NCBI GenBank assembly: GCA_022414725.1
Contig: CM039464.1
Location: forward strand, 49,696,777 to 49,760,776
Direction of reading: 5' to 3'
Length of the DNA: 64,000 bases
Origin: Microglena sp. YARC
Taxonomy: Eukaryota > Chlorophyta > Chlorophyceae > Chlamydomonadales > Chlamydomonadaceae
The first letter of the stretch is position 1. Every line of letters begins with the position of its first letter. The position numbers and the translations under genes are program-made. The notes below the pieces were generated by a model. The model was not told the origin of the DNA. It saw nothing but the letters and a program-made list of their open reading frames with translations, and searched no databases. This document shows positions 1 through 10,669 of the stretch, piece by piece.

Positions 1-414
1 AAACTGGGCCCCCCCTCCTGGGGGACGGGAGCCCCCAGGTTCACCCCGTTGTCCGTCCGTGCGACCGACCGACCGAGAAAACGAAGCCTGACACGTCAGC
101 CAACTGTCTCATAACTAACTAGCTACGGTCAGCTCCAGTCCTTTGCCACCTTTCGTTCCGTCCACTAATACTCTCCACCAATTTTCCGCGTCGCTTGTGA
201 CGCTGCATATGACTTGTTCATGCTGAGGATGCAGTGTGTGAGAGTGTGAGAGTGTGGAGTTTGACAAGTGGGGTTCCTTGGCTTTTCATGCTGAAGATGC
301 AGTGGGTGGGTTGGGTTACTGACGGTGGCCAATCTTCCTGCTGCCTGTCGTACACAAGCTTAGGCATTTTCCTGTTTTTTTTTTGGAATGTCATCTTTTC
401 ATAAGATTTAAATT

Positions 415-627
415 TAGGTTTGATGGGCGTGCGCAGTACATCATTTACTGCCAGTTTGATCACGCTCAATATTAAACCCTGACAACCTGCTGACAAAACA
501 GCTTTTGCTTCTTCCCTCCCAGTGAAATGGAGTTTATGCATACCAACAGTGTGATGAAATCCGAATTGAAAATCCCCAGCCAACCTTGTACTTTTATTTT
601 TATTTCCCAAGTCTGGGGACTTGGTGT

Positions 628-673
<46 letters not shown>

Positions 674-862
674 AGTGGGCCTGATCAGCAACACATGTAT
701 CCTCTGCAGGTCTTATACTGGACAGGGCCACTGCCCCCATTGGAGTCCTGCTCATCATCTTAAGGTTTGATGGGCGTGCGCGGTACGTCGTTTACTGCCA
801 GTTTGATCACGTTCAATATTAAACCCTGCCAATAAAGCTGTTGCTTCTTCGCTCCTCTGCAG
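415..862 (+). repeat. tandem duplication covering intron end plus start of P5CS exon 1
   Basis: The segment starting near 415 (tttgatgggcgtgcgc) recurs at 766, followed in both copies by the same intron text and by a cag/gtcttat acceptor region. The first copy keeps only about 55 bases of the exon (708-762) and then jumps to the second intron copy. Unit length is about 350 bp. The second copy leads into the intact exon at 863. Confidence 0.85.
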
Positions 863-3800
863 GTCTTATCCTGGACAAGGTCACTGCCCCCATTGGTGTC
901 CTGCTCATCATCTTTGAGGCCCGCCCAGATGCCTTGCCCCAGATTGCCGCCCTGGCTCTTCGCAGTGGCAACGGCCTCTTGCTGAAGGGTGGCAAGGAGG
1001 CGACTCGGTCTAACGACATTCTGCACAGAATCATTGTTGAGGCTATTGGTCCGATTGGCAATGATCTCATCAGCTTGATCCACACTCGTGGGGAGATTGA
1101 CGATCTGCTTGCCTTGGATGATGTCATCGATCTTGTTATCCCCAGGTTAGTGTTCCATTGGTTTTACTGGCAATGATCTCACTAGCGTGATCCACACACG
1201 TGTGGAGATTGATGACCTGCTTGCCTTGGACGATGTCATCGGTCTCGTTATCCCCAAATAATTATTCCCTTGATTGATGCGCCCTCCCCTAGATTAATTT
1301 GCTCTTCACCCTCTCCTCCCCCCTCATCCTCTCCTCTCACCCTCTCCTCTCACCCTCTCCTCTCACCCTCTTCTCCCCCCTCACCCTCTCCTCTCACCCT
1401 CTCCTCCCCCTCATCCCCTCCTCTCACCCTCTCCTCCCCACTCATCCCCTCCTCTCACCCTCTCCTCCCCCCTCATCCCCTCCTCTCACCCTCTCCTCTC
1501 ACCCTCTCCTCCCCCTTATCCCCTCCTCTCACCCTCTCCTCCCCCCTCATCCCCTCCTCTCACCCTCTTCTCTCCTCTCACCCTCTCCTCTCACCCTCTC
1601 CTCACCCCTCATCCCCTCCTCTCACCCTATTCTCCCCCCTCACCCTCTCCTCTCACCCTCTCCTCCCACCCTCTCCTCCCCCCTCATCCCCTCCTCTCAC
1701 CCTCTCCTCCCCCCTCATCCCCTCCTCTCACCCTCTTCTCCTCCCTCACCCTCTCCTCTCACCCTCTCCTCCCCCCCCCCTCACTCCCACCCTCTCCTCC
1801 CACCTCCTCCTCTCCTCCCCCCTCACCACTCCTCTCACCCGCCCCCCCCCCCCCCCCCCCTCATCCTCTCCTCTCACCCGCTCCCCCCCCCTCATCCTCT
1901 CCCCTCACCCTCTCCTCTCGTCCACTCCTCTCACCCACTCTTCCCCCCTCATCCTCTCCTCTAACCCTCTCCTCTCCTCTCACCCGCTCCTCTCACCCTA
2001 TCCTCCCCCCTCATCCTCTCCTCTCACCCTCTCCTCTCACCCTATCCTCTCACCCCTCCTCTCACCCTCTCCTCCCACCCTCTCCTCCCCCTCACCCACT
2101 CCTCTCACCGTCTCCTCCCCCCTCACCCACTCATCTCACCCTCTCCTCCCACCCTCCCTTTTCACCCTCTCCTCCCACCCTCTCCTCCCCTCTCACCCTC
2201 TCCTCTCATCGTCTCACCCTCACTCCCCTCACCCTCTCCTCTCACCCTCTCCTCCCACCTCATCCACCCACCTCACCATTTACTCTCACCCTCTCCTCGC
2301 ACCCTCTCCTCCCCCCTTATCCTCCCACCTCACCATTCACCCCTCATCCTCTCCTCTCACCCTCTCCTCCTACCTCACCATTCACCCCTCATCCACTCCT
2401 CTCACCCTCTCCTCCCACCCACTCCTCTCACCCGCTCCTCCCCCTCATCCTCCCACCCTCTCCTCCCCCTCATCCTCCCACCTCACCATTCACCCCTCAT
2501 CCTGTCCTCTCACCCTCTCCTCCCCCCCAATCCTGTCCTCTCACCCTCTCCTCTCACCCGCTCCTCCCCCCTCATCCTCTCCTCTCACCCGCTCCTCTCA
2601 CCCGCTCCTCTCACCCTCTCCTCCCCCCTCATCCTCCCACATCACCATTCACCCCTCATCCTCTCCTCTCCTCCTCTCCTCCCCCCCATCTCCTCCTCTC
2701 CTTCCCCCCCTCATCCTCTCCTCTCACCCTCTCCTCTCATCCTCTCCTCCCCCCTCACTCTCTCCTCCCCCCTCACCCACTCCTCTCACCCGCTCCTCCC
2801 CCCTCACCCTCTCCCCCCCCCTCATCCTCTCCTCCCCCCCTCACTCATTCCTCCCCCCTCACCCTCTCCTTTCACCCGCTCCTCCCCCTCACCCGCCCTC
2901 CCCTCTCATCCTCTCCTCACACCCTCTCCTCCCCCCCCATGATGCTGTGATTGCTGACATCTGCTGCCTTGTGTATTTGACAACAGGGGAGGCAACGCTC
3001 TGGTGACCTACATCCAGCAGAACACCAAGATCCCTGTGCTGGGTCACGCTGATGGAGTTTGCCATGTCTACATTGACGAGAAGGCCGACCTGAAACTTGC
3101 CATTAAGGTATGATCTGGGATTCAGGCTGGTTTGGTGCAATATTTTGTGCAGCTAGTGCATTCACTCTTTGAAATATTCATATCAGACATACCTAAGCAG
3201 TCCAGCTAAGAGTCTATGTGGCTTGAGGCTTGGGATGCACTAAGATGAGCAGTTGTATTAGTTTATTTCAGGTTTGTGTAGCCCAGGTTGTGCTGCTACT
3301 TGGGCTACTCAAGCCTGGTTTCAGGATTTTTGCGTAGCCGTCGCATGGCAGAGCGCAAAGCGCTGAGTCAGGGAGGTTGGGGGGCAGCGCCAAACCCATC
3401 CGTTGCCATGCAACGACGGAAAGGCGACGCAGTGGCGTCGCGTCGTCAAAAAGGAAAACTAGTATGGTTTAGACTCTAGTGTTTGAGCACTCTTCAAGTA
3501 ATTTGTCTGTGAATCTCTGTATACATAAATGAGGTTTTGATAATTTCAATTCCTCAGCTTAATAGAAAGCCTGATCATTGAAGTGGCAAGCTTTATCTAC
3601 TGATATGCACCACACATCTATCTGGATCAAAACCAAAAACATGTCAAATAGGAAAATACCTTATTTTGCAATGAAAAAAAGATCATTAATATTGGGGGGG
3701 CCTTGTACTGATCCTCAATTTGGGGCCTGAAGGAGCTGTAAGCCCCCAAAACACTGAGAGAAATCTAAATCCGTGCTTGTTTCTGACATCGAGTTAATGT

Positions 3801-6800
3801 GAAGAGGTAGAGCTCGAGAAGTGGCCTCCACAGGTTCCAGGTCTCCCAGGTGTGGAAGTTTGGCTAAACCAGTAACTCATTATTTCCACCCCAAACTTCT
3901 TGGGTGTAAGGTACTTAGATGTAACATGGCCTTAAAACCATGTTCAAATTCTCAAACATCTAGAACTTGCTAGGTCAGCTCAGAATCAGGGCTATGAAAA
4001 GGGGCTTGCTTGAAAACTTAGTCTAAATCCACATGTTAGACCACACATGGATAGCGCTCGATGAGAGGATCGATACCTGCTTTTCTGATTATAATTGGTG
4101 TAGATATAGGCCTCACAATCTTTGAGGAGGGGGGGGGGGGGGGGGGGGAGATACACAAATCTAAGCATAGTTTATAGAAAAAACTTCTTAGACCCCCCTT
4201 GATTAATATCAATATCATCTATAGGCCCCAGTGCAAGCAAACAGGCTGGGCCCCTCAACCTCATGCCTCGAAATACGACAAATTATTTATTTATCTTTTA
4301 AAGAGTGCAAACTCACCCTCATGGAATTCTTCTGTCACCATGCAACTGACAGTTGACATCAATCGGAGAAATAATCTTTTTTTGTACAGAAAAAGAGAAT
4401 CATATTAATATTGTGTAATTCAATGTAAACTCGCCCTCGTGGTAGTCAGTGTAATACAAAAACAAAAACTTAAATTTCCTTATGGTGTTTCGTGCATACT
4501 AAAACAACTGTCGCCAGCAGAAAACCCTACTAATCATACTACTTCTGTCACCTTGCAGCTGACTGTAGACGGCAAGATCGACTACCCAGCAGCCTGCAAT
4601 GCTGTAGAGAAGGTCCTAGTGCACAAGAGCTGGGTTGAGAATGGAGGCTTGGCCAAGGTGATGGATGCAATGAAGGCTGCTGGCATCACTGTCCATGGAG
4701 GCATGAGTGTTGAGACCCTGCTGCCTGGCCTTCCCACCCCCCCTGCATTGCGCCACGAGTACAGCTCTTTGGATCTGTCCTTGGAGGTAGTGGAGAACAT
4801 GCAAGAAGCTATCGACATTATTCACGCGTAAGTGTTATATTCATTTTATTAATTATATATTATATTAATGATTAATTATATTCACGCCGAAGTGTTGTAT
4901 TCATTCTATATTATATTTATTATTCATTATGTTCACGCATAAATGTTATATTCATAATATGTTATGTTAGTTAGTCATTATATTCACGCATAAGTGTTAT
5001 ATTCATTATTCATTGTATTCACCCGTAAGTGTTACAGTCATTAGGGTCTGTTTTTTTCAGCTCTCTGTAAGTTGGATACCAAAGGTTGTGACGCAAGCCT
5101 GATTTCAGGTTCAAATTTTCACACCTGAGCGTCGCACTGGGGTTGCACGGAGTCGCTCAATTTGCAACGCACACAAAACAACTGAAAAGTGTCTTTCAAA
5201 GTGTCAACTGAGGCACTGGGCTGTTCTTGGTTCTGGACGGGATGAGCTTACACTCGTCCACATCTTCCCCATTTTTTTATTTCAGATTTCTGTACGCCAG
5301 GTTGCTACTTGGGCTATTTAAGCCTGATTTCAGGATTGTTAAGCAGCCATCGCACTGAAGCGCTGAAGTGCTGATCCCGGGGGGGGGGTTGGGGGGCAGC
5401 GCCAAACCCATGCGTCGCCATGCAACGACGGAATGAGGACACGTCGTCAAAATAAAATAAACTGGAAGGGAAAAAAATTCCCACATTTTGATTTTACACT
5501 GCAAGAGACATGAAATACTCTTTCCACTGCTGAAGTCCTGAGTATTTTCCTTCCCTCTAGCAATTCAGCGGATGTTATGGATTTTGATATTCCGTCACAG
5601 GTCGTAGTTAGTGGTTGCGTGTGAAGCAAATCTGCAGTTCCCTGCAGTCCTTGATTACTGGGTCTGGCATCTCCCTCGGCTTAATATTATCAGATGGTTA
5701 AGTAGCCTTCCAAGCTTGGTCACTGATCATCCTGGCTGTACACAAACCATTACATTTTTATTAACTAGCTTCTGGGCCTCCTTCACACGTACAGACACGG
5801 AAGCAGCCACACTGAGTGCATTGTCACCGCAGACAGTGTAACTGCTGAGGAGTTCCTGCGCTGTGTTGATTCCGCTTGTGTGCTGCATAACTGCTCCACA
5901 CGGTTCAGCGATGGATTCCGCTTTGGACTGGGAGCTGAGGTGGGTCAGTTGAACGGCATGCTATTGGGTGGCTGCTGCATGTTGTTGATATTGTTGTTAC
6001 ATCAGCGATGGATTTTGCTTTGGACTTGGAGCTGATGTGGGTCAGTTGAACGGCATGCTATTGCGTGGCTGCTGCATGTTGTTGTTGATATTGTTGTTAC
6101 ATCAGCGATTGATTTTGCTTTGGACTTGGAGCTGATGTGGGTCAGTTGAACGGCATGCTATTGGTTGGCTGCTGCATGTTGTTGTTGATATTGTTGTTAC
6201 ATCAGCGATTGATTTTGCTTTGGACTTGGAGCTGATGTGGGTCAGTTGAATGGCATGCTATTGCGTGGCTGCTGCATGTTGTTGTTGATATTGTTGTTAC
6301 ATCAGCGATTGATTTTGCTTTGGACTTGGAGCTGATGTGGGTCAGTTGAACGGCATGCTATTGGGTGGCTGCTGCATGTTGTTGTTGATATTGTTGTTAC
6401 ATCATCGATGGATTCCGCTTTGGACTGGGAGCTTAGGTGGGTCAGTTGAATGGCATGCTATTGGGTGGCTGCTGCATGTTGATGTTGTTGTTGTTACATC
6501 AGCGATGGATTCCGATTTGGAGTGGGAGCTGAGGTGGGTCAGTTCAACGGCATGCCATTGGGTGGCTGCTGTATGTCGTTGCTGTTGGTACAGGTCGGGG
6601 GCAGGCCAAAAAGGCTAAGGGACATGCCCAGCTTTGACAGGAGGGGCAAAACGAAATAGCACTGAAGAACTGAACCACAAACAATTTTTTTTACCGATGG
6701 GGGCCCTGCGTGCTCTGAGACTTATCTGCCAACGACTCCGCCCCTGACTGGCGATGTATTATTTGTTTTGTACAACCATCTCACGCATCCAAGCATGGAT

Positions 6801-7332
6801 GCATCAAAGGCATTGTTAGAACAACTGTACTCTCTTCGACCCACCTAAGAGAACTGATCCATGATCAATTAACCTCATCTCAATTTTGCAAGCAAACCGA
6901 GGTGAATTTCGAAATCCGACCCTGTCTCCTGATTGCTGTGGTCTTTGTTAGCAAAACCGCGTCCAAGGGTCTGCATACATCACCCCACACCACACCATAC
7001 CATAGAACAACAGCTGGGACCATGCCGACCCTAAGTGCTCCCACTCTTTTGCATGAGTGACAACACAATTTGAACTGAATCCTCAGGGCCACTGGGTTTT
7101 GTCGCGAGACCCACCTCCTGGGGTGAAATTCCTTTCATAACAAACAAACAAACAAAACACGAATTTTCCCCACCTGCTGTTGTATCAGGTTGGCATCTCT
7201 ACCAGCCGCATTCATGCCCGTGGCCCCGTCGGTGTGGAGGGCCTGCTCACCAGTAAGTGGTTGCTGCGTGGACATGGCCAGATTGTGGCCAAGGACACGG
7301 GTGTGGAGTATACTCATCGCAAGTTAGTCTAA
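863..7332 (+). CDS. P5CS: delta-1-pyrroline-5-carboxylate synthase, C-terminal (gamma-glutamyl-phosphate reductase) part, 5' end outside window
   Basis: Reduces gamma-glutamyl phosphate to glutamate-5-semialdehyde with NADPH in proline synthesis. Exons: 863-1145, 2987-3107, 4559-4827, 5795-5939, 7189-7332 (stop TAA 7330-7332). All junctions are GT/AG and the phases agree (2, 0, 2, 0), giving about 320 residues. Diagnostic segments in order: [20 protein letters not shown] and [34 protein letters not shown], the catalytic-cysteine segment [37 protein letters not shown] and [18 protein letters not shown]. The first exon starts inside the reductase domain, so the N-terminal reductase and any glutamate-kinase domain lie upstream of the window. 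A stand-alone ProA cannot be excluded, but the sequence resembles plant and algal bifunctional P5CS most. Introns carry large repeats, and exon edges are partly duplicated around exon 1 and the exon 4 donor. Confidence 0.92.
1166..1257 (+). repeat. partial duplicate of the 3' end of P5CS exon 1
   Basis: Bases 1166-1257 repeat 1054-1145 (ggcaatgatctcatcagctt... to ...gttatcccc) with scattered substitutions. It lies just inside the intron and lacks the following GTTAGT donor, so it looks like a non-functional exon echo. Confidence 0.85.
1300..2938 (+). repeat. 1.6-kb C/T-rich minisatellite in P5CS intron 1
   Basis: Degenerate tandem units of the kind ctctcaccctctcctccc. The strand is almost pure pyrimidine with A in fixed places. 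Long open frames across it, encoding only S, P, L, H and T, are artefacts. The tract separates exons 1 and 2 and could act as a giant polypyrimidine tract, but nothing in the sequence proves a role. Confidence 0.95.
3270..3460 (+). repeat. dispersed repeat family G (GC-rich, cgtcgc motifs)
   Basis: Contains gctacttgggctactcaagcc, then a ggggggcagcgccaaaccca block and catgcaacgacgga. A second copy is at 5285-5455 in the same gene, an inverted copy is near 20700-20840, and degraded copies are near 5085-5165, 44860-45060 and 52995-53060. No coding capacity was recognised. Confidence 0.75.
5905..6590 (+). repeat. 97-100 bp tandem repeat built from the end of P5CS exon 4, its splice donor and the intron start
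   Basis: The junction gag/gtgggtcag at 5937-5948 recurs at about 6037, 6137, 6237, 6337, 6437 and 6534, giving seven units. Each holds the last ~35 exon bases (agcgatggattccgctttgg...) plus ~60 intron bases rich in gttgtt. Middle copies have tga inside the exon-derived part. The last copy again has a near-perfect exon end and an intact donor. Confidence 0.92.
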
Positions 7333-9535
7333 GACCCAGGCTGATATCACGATGAGGTTAAGAATTGGGCGTCCTTTTGCCATCATCATCTCAATGGCAC
7401 ATCAGGGATTTATAGCTCCTTCTCTGAATTCGGATTCCATGGTTTCTGCGGCTGTGAAGTGCCGAATGGTACTTTCGTCGTGTTGTGCGCAACTGTTGAG
7501 TTGAATAATAATAAAATAAGTGTCACGTGCTATAGCCTTGTCCATAGCAGGGCAACACACGTCGTTAAACCTGTATTTAACTGTTAGCCAATCCCAACTG
7601 TGGGTATCGTAGTTGTTTACTTGCTCCTTTTTTGGTTTTGTTGTCGAAAAATAAGTTAAATCATCTGCATAGCACGAACTCCGGGCCCCTCGGGTCGTTT
7701 GCGATTAGTTGTGGTTCAGCTTACCAGTGTTTGTTTTGTAAACAGCCTAAGATTGCTGTTGTGCAAGTCTATTGGGCCTATTTGGCTACGCCTTAACCAG
7801 CTAGGCTGTAAAACGCACGCTTTCAGAGCAAGCCAAACTGTACTCGACTTAGCTTAGGCAAAACCGGACACTGCTGGATGGTACCGCCCTACTGCAGTAC
7901 TGTGGTCCCAAATCTTGCAGCACAGATGTTAGTGTGAAGTGCCGAAGTGCCGTGCTACCAACCTCCTGAACCAAGGTGCGTAAGCATGGATCTTGAAGTC
8001 GACACTCGGCATCTATATATTGACACATTTTCATGAGGCTGGACGTTCAAAATAGCTGATTCGCTGACCAGAAGGCGGCATTCTTATTAGCCCCCCCGCC
8101 ACCCACCGCCACCACACACACACGCACAGAACCACCCACCCTTCAAGTACAGTGTACCGGTATACAACCCCAACTTCCTAAATCCTTGCACCTCGCTAAC
8201 CTACCGCAGTATAACAGTTCCATAACCAACTTGAACTATAACTTGGTTACATGGCTGCAGCCAGCAATTTTCTGCTCGCCGTTCTGGGCGGTAAAGCAAT
8301 TTACCAGGGGAAATTTAATCGTTATCAGAACAATTCAAATATATAATTATTTCAAAATCGCAGCATTCTTGTCAAAATAGGCCAATCTATTCATGCACTC
8401 ATGGATACCGGTAAACAGTGGTAACCTCGCACGATCGAGATTACCCAACAAACAAAGCGAATTACCAAGAGCCCAGGAAGAACACATGTGCTTACAGCTC
8501 CACAGTTTTACTTATTTTAGATGTCTCATTCACCAGGTACAGCAAAAAAAATTATAAAGCATAACACGAAGCAAGAAGTGAGGAAGGCTACAATGACAAA
8601 TGCGACAGATTCCCAAAGACGGCCATACGTTGTTAATAAATACACGATTCGTACGCCTTATCACCAAGCCTTGAAGGCGTGAGGTTGACGGGGCAGCCCG
8701 TTTGCTTGCATTGGAGCTAACAACCAATACGTCGTAGTAGTCCAGACAACGGTGGTATTATGATATCCAAGGAACATGGGCATGATCAGCAACGAATCCA
8801 TGCATTCGAACAAGTCTACAGTTGTGCAGACAATGATCCGGGCCATGGAAGGACCACTATATACTTTTGAGCGTTAAAACCCTCTGGTTCAGCTGACGTC
8901 GGCCCCAGCTAGATGATCCGTCTTTCTAACCCGCCCACTATTAACTGCTGTAATACTACTAGGGATCGGCAATATGATATCATATGATATCATGTCATCA
9001 TATGATATCATATGATGCCGGCGGTCTGACTAGGCAACTTTGGCCTGGGGCATCATATCATATGATATTAAATCATTTGCTTTTTCATGATATCATACTC
9101 GTTTTTGGTAAACAAAATATGATTTGCCGTTCCCTAAATCCTACCGTGTCAACAATGAGATAACGTAATGACATCATATCTGTGTATGCTGATGCAGTCC
9201 TGGGGTTAGAGAAACGACATCTACTTCCACGGCACGATATTCCTTTGCAGCAGCTCACCACTTCGAAGCTGAGGAGGCGGTGAATTGTCATTGCTGATTT
9301 AGTCGCTTGGGCAAGCATCTCGTCAAGAAGACGCGAAGCAGTGCTTCAGACAGGCGCCCGGAAAAGTCTAACTGTATTGCTCGCAAGTTCAGCTTCGTCG
9401 GCAAATACGGAAGTTTGCTGACCTCACCGCATGGACCCGCATCCAATGACCAGGAGGGCAACATGTTCGCCTTTCCCGGGCGATAATTATGGATTCCTTA
9501 CCGCCCCTGATTGTTGATTGTTGATTGTTGATTTA
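7333..9535. other. intergenic, 3' of P5CS
   Basis: No credible gene seen. AT-rich text follows the P5CS stop (aataataataaaataag near 7505). It holds copies of small dispersed repeats: family C near 8225-8335 (cagccagcaattttctgctcgcc) and family D, inverted, near 8655-8720, plus one TAGGG-end MITE at 8960-9136. Short open frames here look like chance. Confidence 0.6.
8960..9136. mobile_element. MITE with TAGGG termini (family E copy 1)
   Basis: Begins TAGGGATCGGCAATATGAT and ends with the inverted TTTGCCGTTCCCTA. Flanks are AATACTAC (8952-8959) and AATCCTAC (9137-9144), an 8-bp target duplication with one mismatch. The interior is palindromic catatgatatcatatgatg. No transposase is present. 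8-bp duplications and TAGGG-type ends fit hAT-derived elements. Confidence 0.75.
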
Positions 9536-10256
9536 GGGCGTACCAGGATTACCCGTATGGTTACGCATCGACGTTTCTGGCGAATTTCATCTTCCATACC
9601 GCACCATTTCTGCACAACCTAGGCTGAGCGTGTCCTCTACCCTCTCAGTTTTCTTCATGTCTAAGGCCAGGCACGGTGGTCGCGTGAGATCGGCACTAGG
9701 GCCGGCCCCGCTTGGTGATCTATAACCGGGATGCGACGTTTAAATGGTGAAGTCATCGGACCAAGTTGAAAGATTGGTTTGGGTAGCCACATGGCATACT
9801 TGGGGGGTGCATTGAGTACACACAAATGTGGGCGGGGAGGTCTGGATATGCCTCATGGACACCATGTTACATTACATTACATTACATTACATGTTAAAGT
9901 CTACTTGACACCGCGAGGGTGTATGAGACTCTGTGCTTTAAACAAAAAGAAAAAGCACCCACAAAGCAAAAACCCCATTACATCAGGGGTGTGTCGAGGA
10001 CAAACAAACCAAGCTCCCAACCACCGTTTTGGTGGCGTAGGTATTAAACCCCCTAGAGCCGGACCCAGATCTCAACCACTTACAGTGGCGGAGGTAAGAA
10101 GCTAACAAATGAGAAGTCACAAGAAGAAAAGAAAAAAAGGGATAATAAATTACGGTGCCACTAAGCAGTCCAGGGCTTCCTGTCTTGCTCTTCTACAAGT
10201 AGAAAGATAGTCGGCTAGGTTGCTCCAGAAAGTCTTAGTGCCATTTCCATTCATAA

Positions 10257-10350
10257 AAGAAGAAAGATTACAAGGGGCTCATGTCCTAGCAGTGAAACAA
10301 CACCGCCCTTAAGTCGGACTCGAGAAACCACCCGCCGTCTTTCTTCATAA
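10257..10350. mobile_element. 94-bp insertion in the retrotransposon C-terminal region
   Basis: Absent from the nested copy at the matching place (near 13455). TTCATAA occurs on both sides (10250-10256 and 10344-10350), as a target duplication would. The ends carry an inverted repeat (gaagaaaga near 10259, tctttcttc near 10338). Too short to encode anything, so a MITE-like non-autonomous element is the best reading. Confidence 0.65.
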
Positions 10351-10401
10351 AGGTTCAGAATGTGGAATCGCAGAATTCCACATTCCATACGTTTTAGTCG
10401 G

Positions 10402-10669
10402 GTGAATCAAACGCCTATCTGGCACTCGTGTCCTAGTAGTATACGTTGACAGTGATGCCTGACCCGGGAGGGAAACGGGGGGGGTCGATCCTCCCTAGAT
10501 GGTCGCTGTGCACAGGCGGTGTGCGGGTCTGATCAGTACTAAGTAGCCCTAAATCGTAAGACCATGTCCAAAAGCTTGGCTGTGGTTAAGTGGAACCTCT
10601 GGGTAATCTGTCTTCCTCCCGGGACGTGCATTAATGTCAGCGTATACTACTAGTTGTATACGCTGACAG
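10402..10669. mobile_element. 268-bp insertion with terminal hairpin
   Basis: Absent from the nested copy (joint gtcgg/tatcc near 13505). Close to one end is a perfect 13-bp inverted repeat, TGTCAGCGTATAC at 10635-10647 and its complement at 10656-10668, with an 8-base loop. A further direct copy of tatacgttgacag lies near 10440. It truncates the RT C-terminus. A hairpin next to one end recalls Helitron or foldback elements, but no diagnostic ends were found. Confidence 0.6.

Noticed and set aside
1270..3006. 578-codon open frame of Ser/Pro/Leu/His
   Set aside because: It translates the C/T minisatellite of P5CS intron 1 and runs into exon 2 in the wrong frame.
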